Origin: Thiomicrorhabdus aquaedulcis
GTDB taxonomy: Bacteria > Pseudomonadota > Gammaproteobacteria > Thiomicrospirales > Thiomicrospiraceae
Length of the DNA: 64,000 nucleotides
NCBI RefSeq assembly: GCF_004001325.1
Contig: NZ_AP018722.1
Span: 372,001 to 436,000, forward strand
Reading direction: 5' to 3'
Both the position numbers and the translations under genes were made by a program. The notes under the pieces are model-generated. The model did no database searches, was not told where the DNA came from, and saw nothing but the letters and a program-made list of their open reading frames with translations. The first letter of the stretch is position 1. Each line of letters starts with the position of its first letter. Shown here piece by piece: positions 17,687-26,354 of the stretch.

Positions 17687-18760
17687 ATGCAATTTGTAGA
17701 TGAAGCCCCTATCCGTGTCGAAGCCGGTCGCGGCGGTAACGGCGTGGTTAGTTTTCGCCGTGAAAAATACATTCCTTTTGGTGGGCCAAACGGCGGTGAC
17801 GGGGGCGATGGCGGCAGTATCTATTTAATTGCCGACCGTAACGTAAATACGTTGGTTGATTTTAGATACATCAAACATTACAGCGCGCAAAATGGCCATT
17901 CGGGCATGGGACAGCAAAAGTCGGGTTGCGCGGGTGAAGACTTGGTGATCCGCGTGCCCGTAGGCACCAAAATTACCGATGTGGACGCCGATGAGGTGTT
18001 GGGCGATTTGACCGAACACGGTCAAACCCTTTTGGTGGCTCAAGGCGGCCGTCACGGTTTAGGCAATATTCACTTTAAGAGCAGTAAAAACCGTACACCG
18101 CGCCAATGCACGTCTGGAGAAGACGGCGACGATCGCAATTTATTGCTTGAGTTGATTGTTTTGGCCGATGTGGGTCTATTGGGTATGCCCAATGCCGGTA
18201 AGTCGAGTTTAATCAGTGCCGTTTCGGCGGCACGTCCTAAAGTGGCTAACTATCCGTTTACCACTTTGTACCCCAATTTGGGGGTGGTGCGCGTGTCACC
18301 AGAGTCGAGTTTTGTAATTGCCGACATTCCTGGCTTGATTGAAGGCGCGTCCGAAGGCGCTGGTTTAGGCATTCAGTTTTTAAAGCATTTATCGCGTACA
18401 GGCTTGTTGCTGCACGTGGTGGACATCGTGCCCGAAGACGCCTCTGACCCGGCACAAAATATTGTAATTATTCAAAAAGAACTCGAAAAATACAGTGACG
18501 AGTTATTGGATAAAGAGCGCTGGTTGGTGCTTAATAAAATCGACTTATTGCCAGAAGACGAAGCGCGTGCGCTGTGCGAGCGTATTGTAAGTGACATTAA
18601 GTGGCAAGGTCCGGTGTATCAAGTATCAGCCGCACAACGTCAAGGCACGCTTAAATTGGTGCAAGACATTGCCTATGCGTTAGAGCGCAACCGCAAAGTG
18701 GACGACGAAGAAGAGCCGATGCGTGCCAGCGTGCCGGTAGATGAAGATTTTGATTTTTAA
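17687..18760 (+). CDS. obgE: GTPase ObgE/CgtA
   Basis: A 357-residue protein with a Gly-rich Obg fold (residues 1-158, e.g. [15 protein letters not shown]) and a GTPase domain. G1 is GMPNAGKSS (about 166-174), then TTLYPNLG (switch I), DIPGLIEGA (G3) and NKIDLL (G4). It ends in a short acidic tail ([19 protein letters not shown]). Obg associates with the 50S subunit, the stringent response and chromosome partition. AAAAAGGAAG precedes the ATG. rplU-rpmA-obgE is the classic order, here with a terminator before obgE. proB starts 20 bp after. Confidence 0.97.
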   Translation: MQFVDEAPIRVEAGRGGNGVVSFRREKYIPFGGPNGGDGGDGGSIYLIADRNVNTLVDFRYIKHYSAQNGHSGMGQQKSGCAGEDLVIRVPVGTKITDVDADEVLGDLTEHGQTLLVAQGGRHGLGNIHFKSSKNRTPRQCTSGEDGDDRNLLLELIVLADVGLLGMPNAGKSSLISAVSAARPKVANYPFTTLYPNLGVVRVSPESSFVIADIPGLIEGASEGAGLGIQFLKHLSRTGLLLHVVDIVPEDASDPAQNIVIIQKELEKYSDELLDKERWLVLNKIDLLPEDEARALCERIVSDIKWQGPVYQVSAAQRQGTLKLVQDIAYALERNRKVDDEEEPMRASVPVDEDFDF

Positions 18761-18780
18761 AGTGCGGGCGGCAAGACAGG

Positions 18781-19905
18781 ATGAATCGTTCACAATTAAA
18801 GCAAACTAAACGCTGGGTGGTTAAGCTGGGCAGTGCCCTGTTAACCGACGACGGTCAAGGGTTAAATTTAGACGCGCTTGAGTTATGGGTGGCGCAAATT
18901 GTTGAGCTGCAACAACACGGTGTTGAAGTGGTGATTGTCTCTTCGGGTTCGGTGGCCGAAGGCATGCAACGTTTGGGTTGGTCGGCGCGTCCTTCGGCGC
19001 TTAACGAGTTACAAGCCGCCGCCGCTGTGGGGCAGATGGGCTTAATTCAGGCCTACGAATCTAAGTTTGCCAAATACGGCATTCGCACCGCACAAATTTT
19101 AATGACGCACGACGATTTATCCAATCGCAAACGCTATTTAAACGTTAAAAACACCATTCAAACCTTATTAGAATACCGAGTGGTTCCCATTATTAATGAG
19201 AACGACACGGTGGTAACCGACGAAATTCGCTTTGGCGACAACGACACCTTAGCGGCGTTAACCGCCAACTTAATTGCAGCGGATATTTTGGTTATCTTGA
19301 CCGATCAGCAAGGTTTGTACGACGACAATCCACGTCAAAATCCCAACGCCAAGCTGATTATGGAGGCGCAAGTCAGTCGCAAAGACATTGAGGCGATGGC
19401 CAGTCCAGAAGGCGGTGCATTGGGCAAAGGCGGCATGTACACCAAAGTGATGGCCGCTAAGCGCGCGGCGCGTTCGGGTACAGCCACGTTAATTGCTTCG
19501 GGACGCGAACCGGCCATTTTGCCCAAATTGTTTTCGGGACAAGCCTTTGGTACGTTGTTAATTCCTGATTTAGAGCCGTTAACTGCACGCCAGCAATGGT
19601 TGGCCGGACATTTGCAAGCCAAAGGCACGCTGGTGTTGGACGACGGTGCGGTGGCCATGTTGCAAACCTCGGGTAAAAGTTTATTGCCCATTGGCGTTAA
19701 ATCGCAAATTGGACAGTTTCAGCGCGGTGAGATGGTGGTGTGCTGTGACTTGCAAGGCCGCGAAGTGGCGCGCGGTTTGGTGAATTATCCCGCCAACGAA
19801 TCGCAAAAAATCTTAGGTAAATTGAGCTCACAAATTGAAGCCATTTTGGGCTACATAGACGATGAGTCGTTAATTCACCGTGATAATTTAGTGCTGTCTG
19901 AATAG
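18781..19905 (+). CDS. proB: Glutamate 5-kinase
   Basis: The 374-residue enzyme phosphorylates glutamate in the first committed step of proline synthesis. The kinase domain shows [13 protein letters not shown] (residues 13-25), [26 protein letters not shown] and GTGGMxTK-like [15 protein letters not shown]-terminal PUA domain (about residues 280-365, [13 protein letters not shown]...) is present as in E. coli ProB. It is likely cotranscribed with obgE, as in related gammaproteobacteria. Confidence 0.97.
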   Translation: MNRSQLKQTKRWVVKLGSALLTDDGQGLNLDALELWVAQIVELQQHGVEVVIVSSGSVAEGMQRLGWSARPSALNELQAAAAVGQMGLIQAYESKFAKYGIRTAQILMTHDDLSNRKRYLNVKNTIQTLLEYRVVPIINENDTVVTDEIRFGDNDTLAALTANLIAADILVILTDQQGLYDDNPRQNPNAKLIMEAQVSRKDIEAMASPEGGALGKGGMYTKVMAAKRAARSGTATLIASGREPAILPKLFSGQAFGTLLIPDLEPLTARQQWLAGHLQAKGTLVLDDGAVAMLQTSGKSLLPIGVKSQIGQFQRGEMVVCCDLQGREVARGLVNYPANESQKILGKLSSQIEAILGYIDDESLIHRDNLVLSE

Positions 19906-19922
19906 CGCGTTTCTATCTTGTA

Positions 19923-19954
19923 ACCAGACCTGGTCAATTCCTACCAGGCCTGGT
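19923..19954 (+). terminator. Paired palindromes forming a hairpin after proB
   Basis: An 11/12 copy (ACCAGACCTGGT, 19923-19934) and an exact copy (19943-19954) of the 12-mer are 8 bp apart. Each is self-complementary, so together they can fold as a 12-bp stem with one mismatch and an 8-base loop, placed 18 bp after the proB stop. T-rich sequence follows at a short distance. A terminator role is inferred from position. Confidence 0.5.
19943..19954. repeat. 12-mer palindrome ACCAGGCCTGGT, copy 7
   Basis: Exact copy; the partner of the variant copy at 19923. Confidence 0.95.
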
Positions 19955-20020
19955 TAACGTCTTTTATACGCTGTTTTTGCGTCAAAAACCTTGAATATTG
20001 TTCTGTATGTCTATATTGAG

Positions 20021-20048
20021 TTGACTTGAATGCGCAGATGGCTAAAAT
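20021..20048 (+). promoter_or_regulatory. Promoter of groESL
   Basis: TTGACT (20021-20026), 16-bp spacer, TAAAAT (20043-20048). Predicted transcription starts within the CIRCE element that begins at 20051. Confidence 0.7.
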
Positions 20049-20050
20049 TG

Positions 20051-20077
20051 TTAGCACTCTGCTATGACGAGTGCTAA
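20051..20077. promoter_or_regulatory. CIRCE element (HrcA operator)
   Basis: TTAGCACTC, nine bases, GAGTGCTAA: a perfect match to the CIRCE consensus. HrcA, which is not in this window, binds CIRCE to repress chaperone genes. It overlaps the predicted start site 70 bp upstream of groES, so groESL here should be HrcA-controlled rather than purely sigma-32 driven as in E. coli. Confidence 0.97.
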
Positions 20078-20146
20078 ACCCGTCTGGCGTTCCCAAAATT
20101 TATTATCCAATTATTTATTTCAATGACTGTTAATAGGAGACACCTG

Positions 20147-20437
20147 ATGAACATTAAACCTTTGCAAGATCGCGTCGTAATTCGCCAAGTTGAAGAGGCT
20201 AAAGAGTCCTCTGGCGGTATTTTGTTACCGGGTTCTGCACAACAAAAGCAGACTATTGGCGAAGTGGTTGCGACCGGCCCAGGTAAAGTGGCTGACAATG
20301 GCACGATTATTCCAATGACCGTTAAGGTAGGCGATAAAGTTCTTTTTGGCCAATACTCTGGTCAAGAAGTAAAAGACGATGCCGGCAAGCCTTTAATGGT
20401 GATGCGTGAAGATGACATTATTGGCATCGTGGGATAA
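20147..20437 (+). CDS. groES: Co-chaperonin GroES
   Basis: Start at 20147 (MNIKPLQDRVVIRQVEEA) behind TAGGAGAC; an upstream in-frame start at 20123 would overlap the leader. The 96-residue lid protein has the mobile loop EAKESSGGILLPGSAQQK (about residues 16-33) that docks on GroEL. groEL follows 66 bp later. Confidence 0.98.
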   Translation: MNIKPLQDRVVIRQVEEAKESSGGILLPGSAQQKQTIGEVVATGPGKVADNGTIIPMTVKVGDKVLFGQYSGQEVKDDAGKPLMVMREDDIIGIVG

Positions 20438-22132
<1,695 letters not shown>

Positions 22133-22250
22133 TTTGCTGTTATAGGGTGCAAATCCTATGCGCATTACACACGCACGCTGTGTTTAAAATGTATTTAAGC
22201 GTTGTTTAAAAGCTGTTTAAAAGCTGTTTAAATTCTTAAATCCGGCACAA

Positions 22251-22282
22251 AAAAATCCCGCACTGGTTGCGGGATTTTTTTT
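22251..22282. terminator. Bidirectional terminator between groEL and ectC
   Basis: AAAAATCCCGCA (22251-22262) pairs with TGCGGGATTTTT (22268-22279). The A tract on the left and T tract on the right allow termination of both convergent transcripts. Confidence 0.9.
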
Positions 22283-22363
22283 GTCTGCGAATGCGTTAAT
22301 AGAACACTTTGTCCGTTTGCATATGTAGGGTGCCAACCCATGTATTGCACCCGTGCTCAGTTT

Positions 22364-22762
22364 TTATTCAGTCAAAGCGATTGCATAAGAGCCATCTTTG
22401 TCGTGGGTTTCCTGACCCGTAACGGGCGGGTTGAACACGCACACCATGCGCATGCCAACGCCCTTGTTGGCCTTTAAAATGTGAGCATCATGTTCATTAA
22501 GTGCATACACTGTGCCTTCACGTATGGGATGCGTTAGGCCATTTTTTTTCTCTACAATCTCACCTTCACCGGCAATACAATACACTGCCTCCAAATGGTT
22601 TTTATAGCATAGATGCAATGCTTCACCGGGTTTAATCAAGGTGTCGTGCAACGAAAATCCCATGCCCTCTTTTGCCAGTAATAAACGTCGGCTGTTCCAT
22701 TGCGCTGACTCCACGTCTGCACTTGTGCCAATAACATCATCGTATAGGTTTTTAACAATCAT
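22364..22762 (-). CDS. ectC: L-ectoine synthase
   Basis: A 132-residue cupin enzyme that cyclises N-gamma-acetyl-diaminobutyrate to ectoine. The expected iron ligands are present: Glu58 in NHLEAVY, Tyr86 in GTVYALNEHD, His94. The substrate-binding motifs QWNSRRLLLAKEGMGFS and VCVFNPP are intact. The start codon overlaps the ectB stop (ATGA), implying translational coupling. No ectD hydroxylase gene follows, so the product is probably ectoine rather than hydroxyectoine as far as this locus shows. Confidence 0.97.
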   Translation of the reverse strand: MIVKNLYDDVIGTSADVESAQWNSRRLLLAKEGMGFSLHDTLIKPGEALHLCYKNHLEAVYCIAGEGEIVEKKNGLTHPIREGTVYALNEHDAHILKANKGVGMRMVCVFNPPVTGQETHDKDGSYAIALTE

Positions 22763-24057
22763 AAAGAGACTCCTGCTTGAGGTGATTGTGCTTGTAAGCG
22801 ACGTTTTTCTAATACCTGTGCCGTAGCATGTTCTAAGACATCAAAGCCCTCATTAATTAAGGCTTCGGTGATGATTAAGGGGCCTAAAAACTTAATAACA
22901 TCGCCGCTTGCGCCGGCGGTTTCAATAACCAAGCCGTCTAAAAAGGCTTGCGCGCAAATCTCGCTGGTAAGACTGGCATCTTTAAATTCGGCACCCCAAA
23001 TCATGCCATGCCCACGTATTTCACGAATGTGCGGAGCAAAGCTCAACGCTAAATTTTGCATACGCTGTTCAACCAGGCGTGATTTTTCTTTAATTTGTTG
23101 AGAAAAGGTCTTATCAGACCAGTAGTGATTAATGGCAACCGTTGCAGCCACAAAGGCCAAATTATTGCCTCTAAAAGTCCCTGAGTGTTCTCCTGGACAC
23201 CATTTGTCGAGTTCAGGTTTAAGCAATACCAGCGACATAGGGTGGCCGCCGCCAATCGATTTAGAAAGCGTGATAATGTCGGGTTGAATATTGGCTCTTT
23301 CAAAGCTAAAAAAGTCACCAGAACGCCCGTTACCTACTTGAATTTCATCGGCTATTAGCAAAATGTCAAAGTCATCACAAATCTTACGCAGTGCTTGGAG
23401 CCATTGCGGGCCGGCGACATTAATGCCCCCTTCGGCCTGGATGGTTTCGAGCACAATCGCAGCAGGCAATTCGGTTCCGCTCGAATCATCGCTTAAAATT
23501 TTGTGCAGATAGGCAATCGTGTCTACTTTATCGCCTAAATAATTATGAAAAGGCACCTGGGTTGTGTAGCCAGGCACGCCATAACTTTCATCGTGGTAAT
23601 AACGGTTGCCGGTAATGCTCAGTGATCCCATTGACATGCCATGAAAACCATTTGTAAATGAGATGACTTGTTTACGCCCCTTAACTTTACGGGCAATTTT
23701 TAGAGCGGTTTCAATGGCGTTGGTGCCAGTTGGTCCAACAAATTGCAGTTTGTATTCGAGGTTTCTGGGCTTAAGAATGTGGTTTACAAAACCTTCAATA
23801 AACGAACGTTTGGCAATGGTTCCCATATCCAGCGCATGACCAATGCCGTTGTGTTGCAAATATTCAATAACCGCGTCATTGATAAGAGGGTTATTGTGGC
23901 CATAATTTAGCGCGCCCGCACCGGCAAAAAAATCAATATAACGTTTACCCGATTCGTCCCATATTTCGGCCATTGTAGAGGTGGCAAAAATGGTTGGAAA
24001 AGAACGGATGTAACCGCGAACTTCAGATTCGTATTCGTTAAAAATAGACAATGACAT
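22759..24057 (-). CDS. ectB: Diaminobutyrate--2-oxoglutarate aminotransferase
   Basis: A 432-residue class-III PLP aminotransferase. It starts MSLSIFNEYESEVRGYIRSFPTIF, the EctB signature, with the PLP-lysine motif TLSKSIGGGHPMS (about residues 260-272) and DEIQVGNGRSG upstream of it. It converts aspartate semialdehyde to L-2,4-diaminobutyrate. It lies between ectA (12 bp before) and ectC (4-bp overlap) in the canonical ABC order. Confidence 0.97.
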   Translation of the reverse strand: MSLSIFNEYESEVRGYIRSFPTIFATSTMAEIWDESGKRYIDFFAGAGALNYGHNNPLINDAVIEYLQHNGIGHALDMGTIAKRSFIEGFVNHILKPRNLEYKLQFVGPTGTNAIETALKIARKVKGRKQVISFTNGFHGMSMGSLSITGNRYYHDESYGVPGYTTQVPFHNYLGDKVDTIAYLHKILSDDSSGTELPAAIVLETIQAEGGINVAGPQWLQALRKICDDFDILLIADEIQVGNGRSGDFFSFERANIQPDIITLSKSIGGGHPMSLVLLKPELDKWCPGEHSGTFRGNNLAFVAATVAINHYWSDKTFSQQIKEKSRLVEQRMQNLALSFAPHIREIRGHGMIWGAEFKDASLTSEICAQAFLDGLVIETAGASGDVIKFLGPLIITEALINEGFDVLEHATAQVLEKRRLQAQSPQAGVSL

Positions 24058-24069
24058 AAGGAGATTCCT

Positions 24070-24657
24070 TTAAGAAAAGTTACCCAAAAGTGAGGTAACT
24101 AACGGTTGATGGGTTGGCGAGGAAAGGATATAAAGCGTTTCGGCTTCATGGGTGTGTTCACCAAAGTGCGAGCGTTCAATAAAAGGCTCGGTGGTTAAAT
24201 GCAGATTGTGCGCATGAGCCAACCAAGCAAACAAACCCTGCGAAGCCTTGTTGGAATCACTGATGGTGCAAGTTAGTTGGGTAATGCCGGCAAATCGGTT
24301 GGTTGCATTGGTTGTATTGCTGACACCAAGTGGTGCTGTACAAAAGAGTTGCTGTAATAGGGCATTAAGCAGAGCTTTAGCTAGCCCTTGGCCGCGCATA
24401 GACTGTGCCACAGCAACTTGCCAAACAAACAGGGTTGTTGGGTTGTTGGGTTGAATATAAGCCGAAACAAAGCCAACTACCTGTTTGTTTTTCAATGCCA
24501 CCATGCACGTATCGGCAAAGTGCGACGCTTGCAGTAAATACAAATAGTGTGAGTTTAAATCCAATGGCGTGCACGATTGAATCAATTGGTAAATGGCCGC
24601 GCCATCGTTCAAAACGGGTGGTCTAAAATGAATCTGTGGATGCGTGTTGTGAGTCAT
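24070..24657 (-). CDS. ectA: L-2,4-diaminobutyrate N-acetyltransferase
   Basis: The 195-residue GNAT protein has FRPPVLNDGAAIYQLIQ, the LDLNSHYLYLL substrate segment and the acetyl-CoA loop RGQGLAKALL (about 97-106). It acetylates the gamma amino group of diaminobutyrate, the first ectoine-specific step. TAGGAG precedes the ATG. It is the first gene of ectABC. No ask_ect or EctR gene is adjacent, so osmotic control must come from elsewhere. A TTGCCT-5-AGGCAA inverted repeat lies 62 bp upstream. Confidence 0.95.
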   Translation of the reverse strand: MTHNTHPQIHFRPPVLNDGAAIYQLIQSCTPLDLNSHYLYLLQASHFADTCMVALKNKQVVGFVSAYIQPNNPTTLFVWQVAVAQSMRGQGLAKALLNALLQQLFCTAPLGVSNTTNATNRFAGITQLTCTISDSNKASQGLFAWLAHAHNLHLTTEPFIERSHFGEHTHEAETLYILSSPTHQPLVTSLLGNFS

Positions 24658-24718
24658 GTTCTCCTACAAAAAATTCAGTGAGTGTTTACTAAGATGGAGA
24701 GTTTTACGGTGCGGTTCA

Positions 24719-24735
24719 TTGCCTAAAACAGGCAA
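24719..24735. promoter_or_regulatory. Inverted repeat upstream of ectA, possible operator
   Basis: TTGCCT-AAAAC-AGGCAA, perfect 6-bp arms, 62 bp before the ectA ATG. The position suits a regulator site. It does not resemble the EctR1 sites I know. Confidence 0.35.
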
Positions 24736-24759
24736 AAAGCAATATTGATATATGATTGA

Positions 24760-24864
24760 ATGAAGAATCCAAAGGTGTCGCGTAATAAGTTCTTTGAGGG
24801 CGTGCCGTTTGAATACATTAGACCAGCCATAATCAAGAAAAGAGGGGCGTTTAAACGCAAGTAA
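24760..24864 (+). CDS. Small ORF, 34 residues, unknown
   Basis: ATG at 24760 to TAA at 24862 encodes a basic peptide beginning MKNPKVSRNKFFEGVPFEYI and ending KKRGAFKRK. No ribosome site is obvious. The FEGVPF segment and the bases GGCGTGCCGT recur near 17530 in another intergenic region, so this may be a fragment of a repeated or mobile element rather than a gene. Confidence 0.25.
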   Translation: MKNPKVSRNKFFEGVPFEYIRPAIIKKRGAFKRK

Positions 24865-25166
24865 CGGGGAATGTTCTACTGCTAAAAAAAAGATAAAAAA
24901 CCTTTGTGGTTGAGTTGATTCTTTTAAAGCATAACAAAAATAAATTTATTTATCAACATGTTAGCTAATATTCTTGTTATTTAGACTGCTAAAGAGTGGT
25001 TTTAAGAAAGGCTTTAAACCCTTTAAAAGCGCCTATAATTAAAGGGTTGGCAGTCATTAAAGCGTGGGTGGTTTGCCGGCTTAATACAAGGCGTAAATAA
25101 GACGTGATTGTGTAATTAAATGTGTTTTGATTGGGTGTTTTTTACTAAGCAGTCTTTATAAAAGCA

Positions 25167-25220
25167 AATATTTTCAGCCGTAAATTGACCAGGCCTGGTC
25201 AGTTGACTGTTGAAAATATT
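25167..25220. repeat. 54-bp imperfect palindrome around a 12-mer copy
   Basis: AATATTTTCA (25167-25176) and TGAAAATATT (25211-25220) are perfect inverted arms placed exactly symmetrically about the 14-bp core GACCAGGCCTGGTC (25187-25200). Six of ten positions in the two linker segments also match. It could fold into a long hairpin or bind a dimeric protein. Confidence 0.8.
25188..25199. repeat. 12-mer palindrome ACCAGGCCTGGT, copy 8
   Basis: Exact copy at the centre of the 54-bp palindrome. Confidence 0.95.
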
Positions 25221-25309
25221 GGCACGTATAAGTTCAGGTATTTTAAATAAGGTTTACGGTTTAGCGGGCGCGGCAGGGCTATTAAAAAATAAAATGCCGG
25301 TACAAAGGA

Positions 25310-25338
25310 TTGACAAGGCTTTAAGGGCTGGGTATATT
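25310..25338 (+). promoter_or_regulatory. Strong sigma-70 promoter antisense to the repressor gene
   Basis: TTGACA (25310-25315), 17-bp spacer, TATATT (25333-25338): near-consensus and pointing right. The next feature is the 3' end of the minus-strand repressor gene, and the first plus-strand gene is the BLUF gene at 25855. The transcript would therefore start about 510 bp upstream of BLUF and be antisense to the repressor. Confidence 0.75.
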
Positions 25339-25361
25339 ATGTACCAATTTGATACATAATT
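25337..25361. promoter_or_regulatory. Operator-like 12-1-12 inverted repeat
   Basis: ATTATGTACCAA, one base, TTGATACATAAT: only one of 12 paired positions is asymmetric. It overlaps the -10 and predicted start of the promoter at 25310, the usual place for a repressor site. The neighbouring CI-like protein is the obvious candidate ligand, but that is inference. Confidence 0.7.
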
Positions 25362-25395
25362 AATCTAATTGTCTTATTCAGAGTGTTAATTTGAG

Positions 25396-25797
25396 TTAAT
25401 CCGCTTTAGGTTTTACCGTGGGTTTATTGTTTTTAGCAATTTCAAGTAATTGATTGTACGTTACTTCGTCAATTTTATTGCTCTGATCGGCAAGTAAAAT
25501 ATCGCTTAAAATCGCGTGAAGTTGCTCATGTTTATCAGGAAGCATTTCTTTAGACCCAGAGAATTCTGGTGGGTCTAAAAAGCTATGGTCAATGTCTAAC
25601 CAAAACTCAGAAATGCAAAAGCAGCGTTCAATATGTCTAGCCAGCCTTTCACCAATGTTTCGAGTAGGGTTTTTGCCCACAAAACGACTGACTTGCGTTG
25701 GGCTTCGTTCAATTTGGCGAGCAAACTCCATCATAGAGCCTGCATGTTCAACCAACAAAACACAGCTTTGTCGGCGAATTTCGTGAATGTTTTTCAT
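25396..25797 (-). CDS. CI/Cro-like helix-turn-helix repressor
   Basis: The 133-residue protein has an XRE-type DNA-binding region in its first 70 residues. FARQIERSPTQVSRFVGKNPTRNIGERLARHIERCF, ending SEFWLDID, matches the RNIG-x-KLARKIE-x-WLD pattern of phage CI-like repressor N-termini. The remaining 60 residues are acidic and helical and lack the Ser/Lys dyad of a LexA/CI protease domain. A prediction follows: binding, not self-cleavage. It is divergent from the BLUF gene with only 57 bp between starts, and a strong operator-bearing promoter fires antisense into its 3' end. Confidence 0.75.
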   Translation of the reverse strand: MKNIHEIRRQSCVLLVEHAGSMMEFARQIERSPTQVSRFVGKNPTRNIGERLARHIERCFCISEFWLDIDHSFLDPPEFSGSKEMLPDKHEQLHAILSDILLADQSNKIDEVTYNQLLEIAKNNKPTVKPKAD

Positions 25798-25854
25798 ATT
25801 TAGTGCAATATTAAAGAGAGACGTTTGAAATTACATCTGCAGGTGGTGAATTAA

Positions 25855-26301
25855 GTGATAAATGACCTTATAGAAATTGCCTATACCAGTAGAACGGTTA
25901 AAGCATTACCGTTGGAACAATTAAATTGTATTCTTAAAGAGGCACGTGAATTTAACGTAGCTAATAATATTACCGGATTATTGTTATATAAAGATGGCTC
26001 GTTTTTTCAAGTGATTGAAGGCACGGCTCAAACAGTTGAAATATTATATCAGAATATTCAACGCGATTTACGCCACAAAAATGTACGAACGTTGTATCAA
26101 AAACCGTTAATGGTCAGAAACTTTACAGATTGGGCGATGCTGTTTCATGATATTTCGAGTTTTGAGGCCGACGGGATTACGCCTGTTGTGAATAATATGC
26201 ATGGTTACTTACCATTCGATTGTCCTGAAACGTCGTTAGATCAATGGGTCAAACCCAGCGTTGCACGAGTGCTGATTGAAGCATTTAGGCATCACGCTTA
26301 A
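25855..26301 (+). CDS. BLUF-domain blue-light photoreceptor
   Basis: A 148-residue FAD-binding BLUF protein with a GTG start (GTGATAAATGAC) behind AGGTGG. The flavin-site residues are visible: Tyr10 in AYTS, Asn in NNITGLLLYKDGSFFQVIEG (about residues 37-56) with its Gln in FFQ, and the Trp/Met segment FTDWAMLFHD (about residues 90-100). Blue light rearranges the Gln hydrogen bonds and signals to a partner. It is a stand-alone, PixD/BlsA-like form without an attached effector. The CheB/CheR-PAS and GGDEF-EAL genes follow in the same direction, suggesting light input into c-di-GMP output. Confidence 0.92.
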   Translation: MINDLIEIAYTSRTVKALPLEQLNCILKEAREFNVANNITGLLLYKDGSFFQVIEGTAQTVEILYQNIQRDLRHKNVRTLYQKPLMVRNFTDWAMLFHDISSFEADGITPVVNNMHGYLPFDCPETSLDQWVKPSVARVLIEAFRHHA

Positions 26302-26354
26302 CGATGTGTTGCCCCAATGACTTTGATGGCAGAGTGGTTTTTTAAGGAAGGGCA

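Larger units (their letters stand above)
24658..25309. other. Long intergenic region upstream of ectABC
   Basis: About 650 bp, AT-rich, with no conserved gene. From left: the ect 5' region with the TTGCCT-5-AGGCAA repeat, a 34-codon ORF (24760-24864), several short A/T tracts, and a 54-bp imperfect palindrome centred on a 12-mer copy (25167-25220). Confidence 0.5.

Noticed and set aside
22142-22352. Two similar TAGGGTGC-AA-CC-ATG segments flanking the groEL terminator
   Set aside because: They match only imperfectly over about 28 bp and resemble common GGTGCAAT-type intergenic palindromes; not enough for a repeat family claim.
25396-25797. CI-like repressor as sign of a prophage
   Set aside because: No integrase, structural or lysis genes and no attachment-site duplication are visible nearby; its neighbours are signalling and biosynthetic genes.
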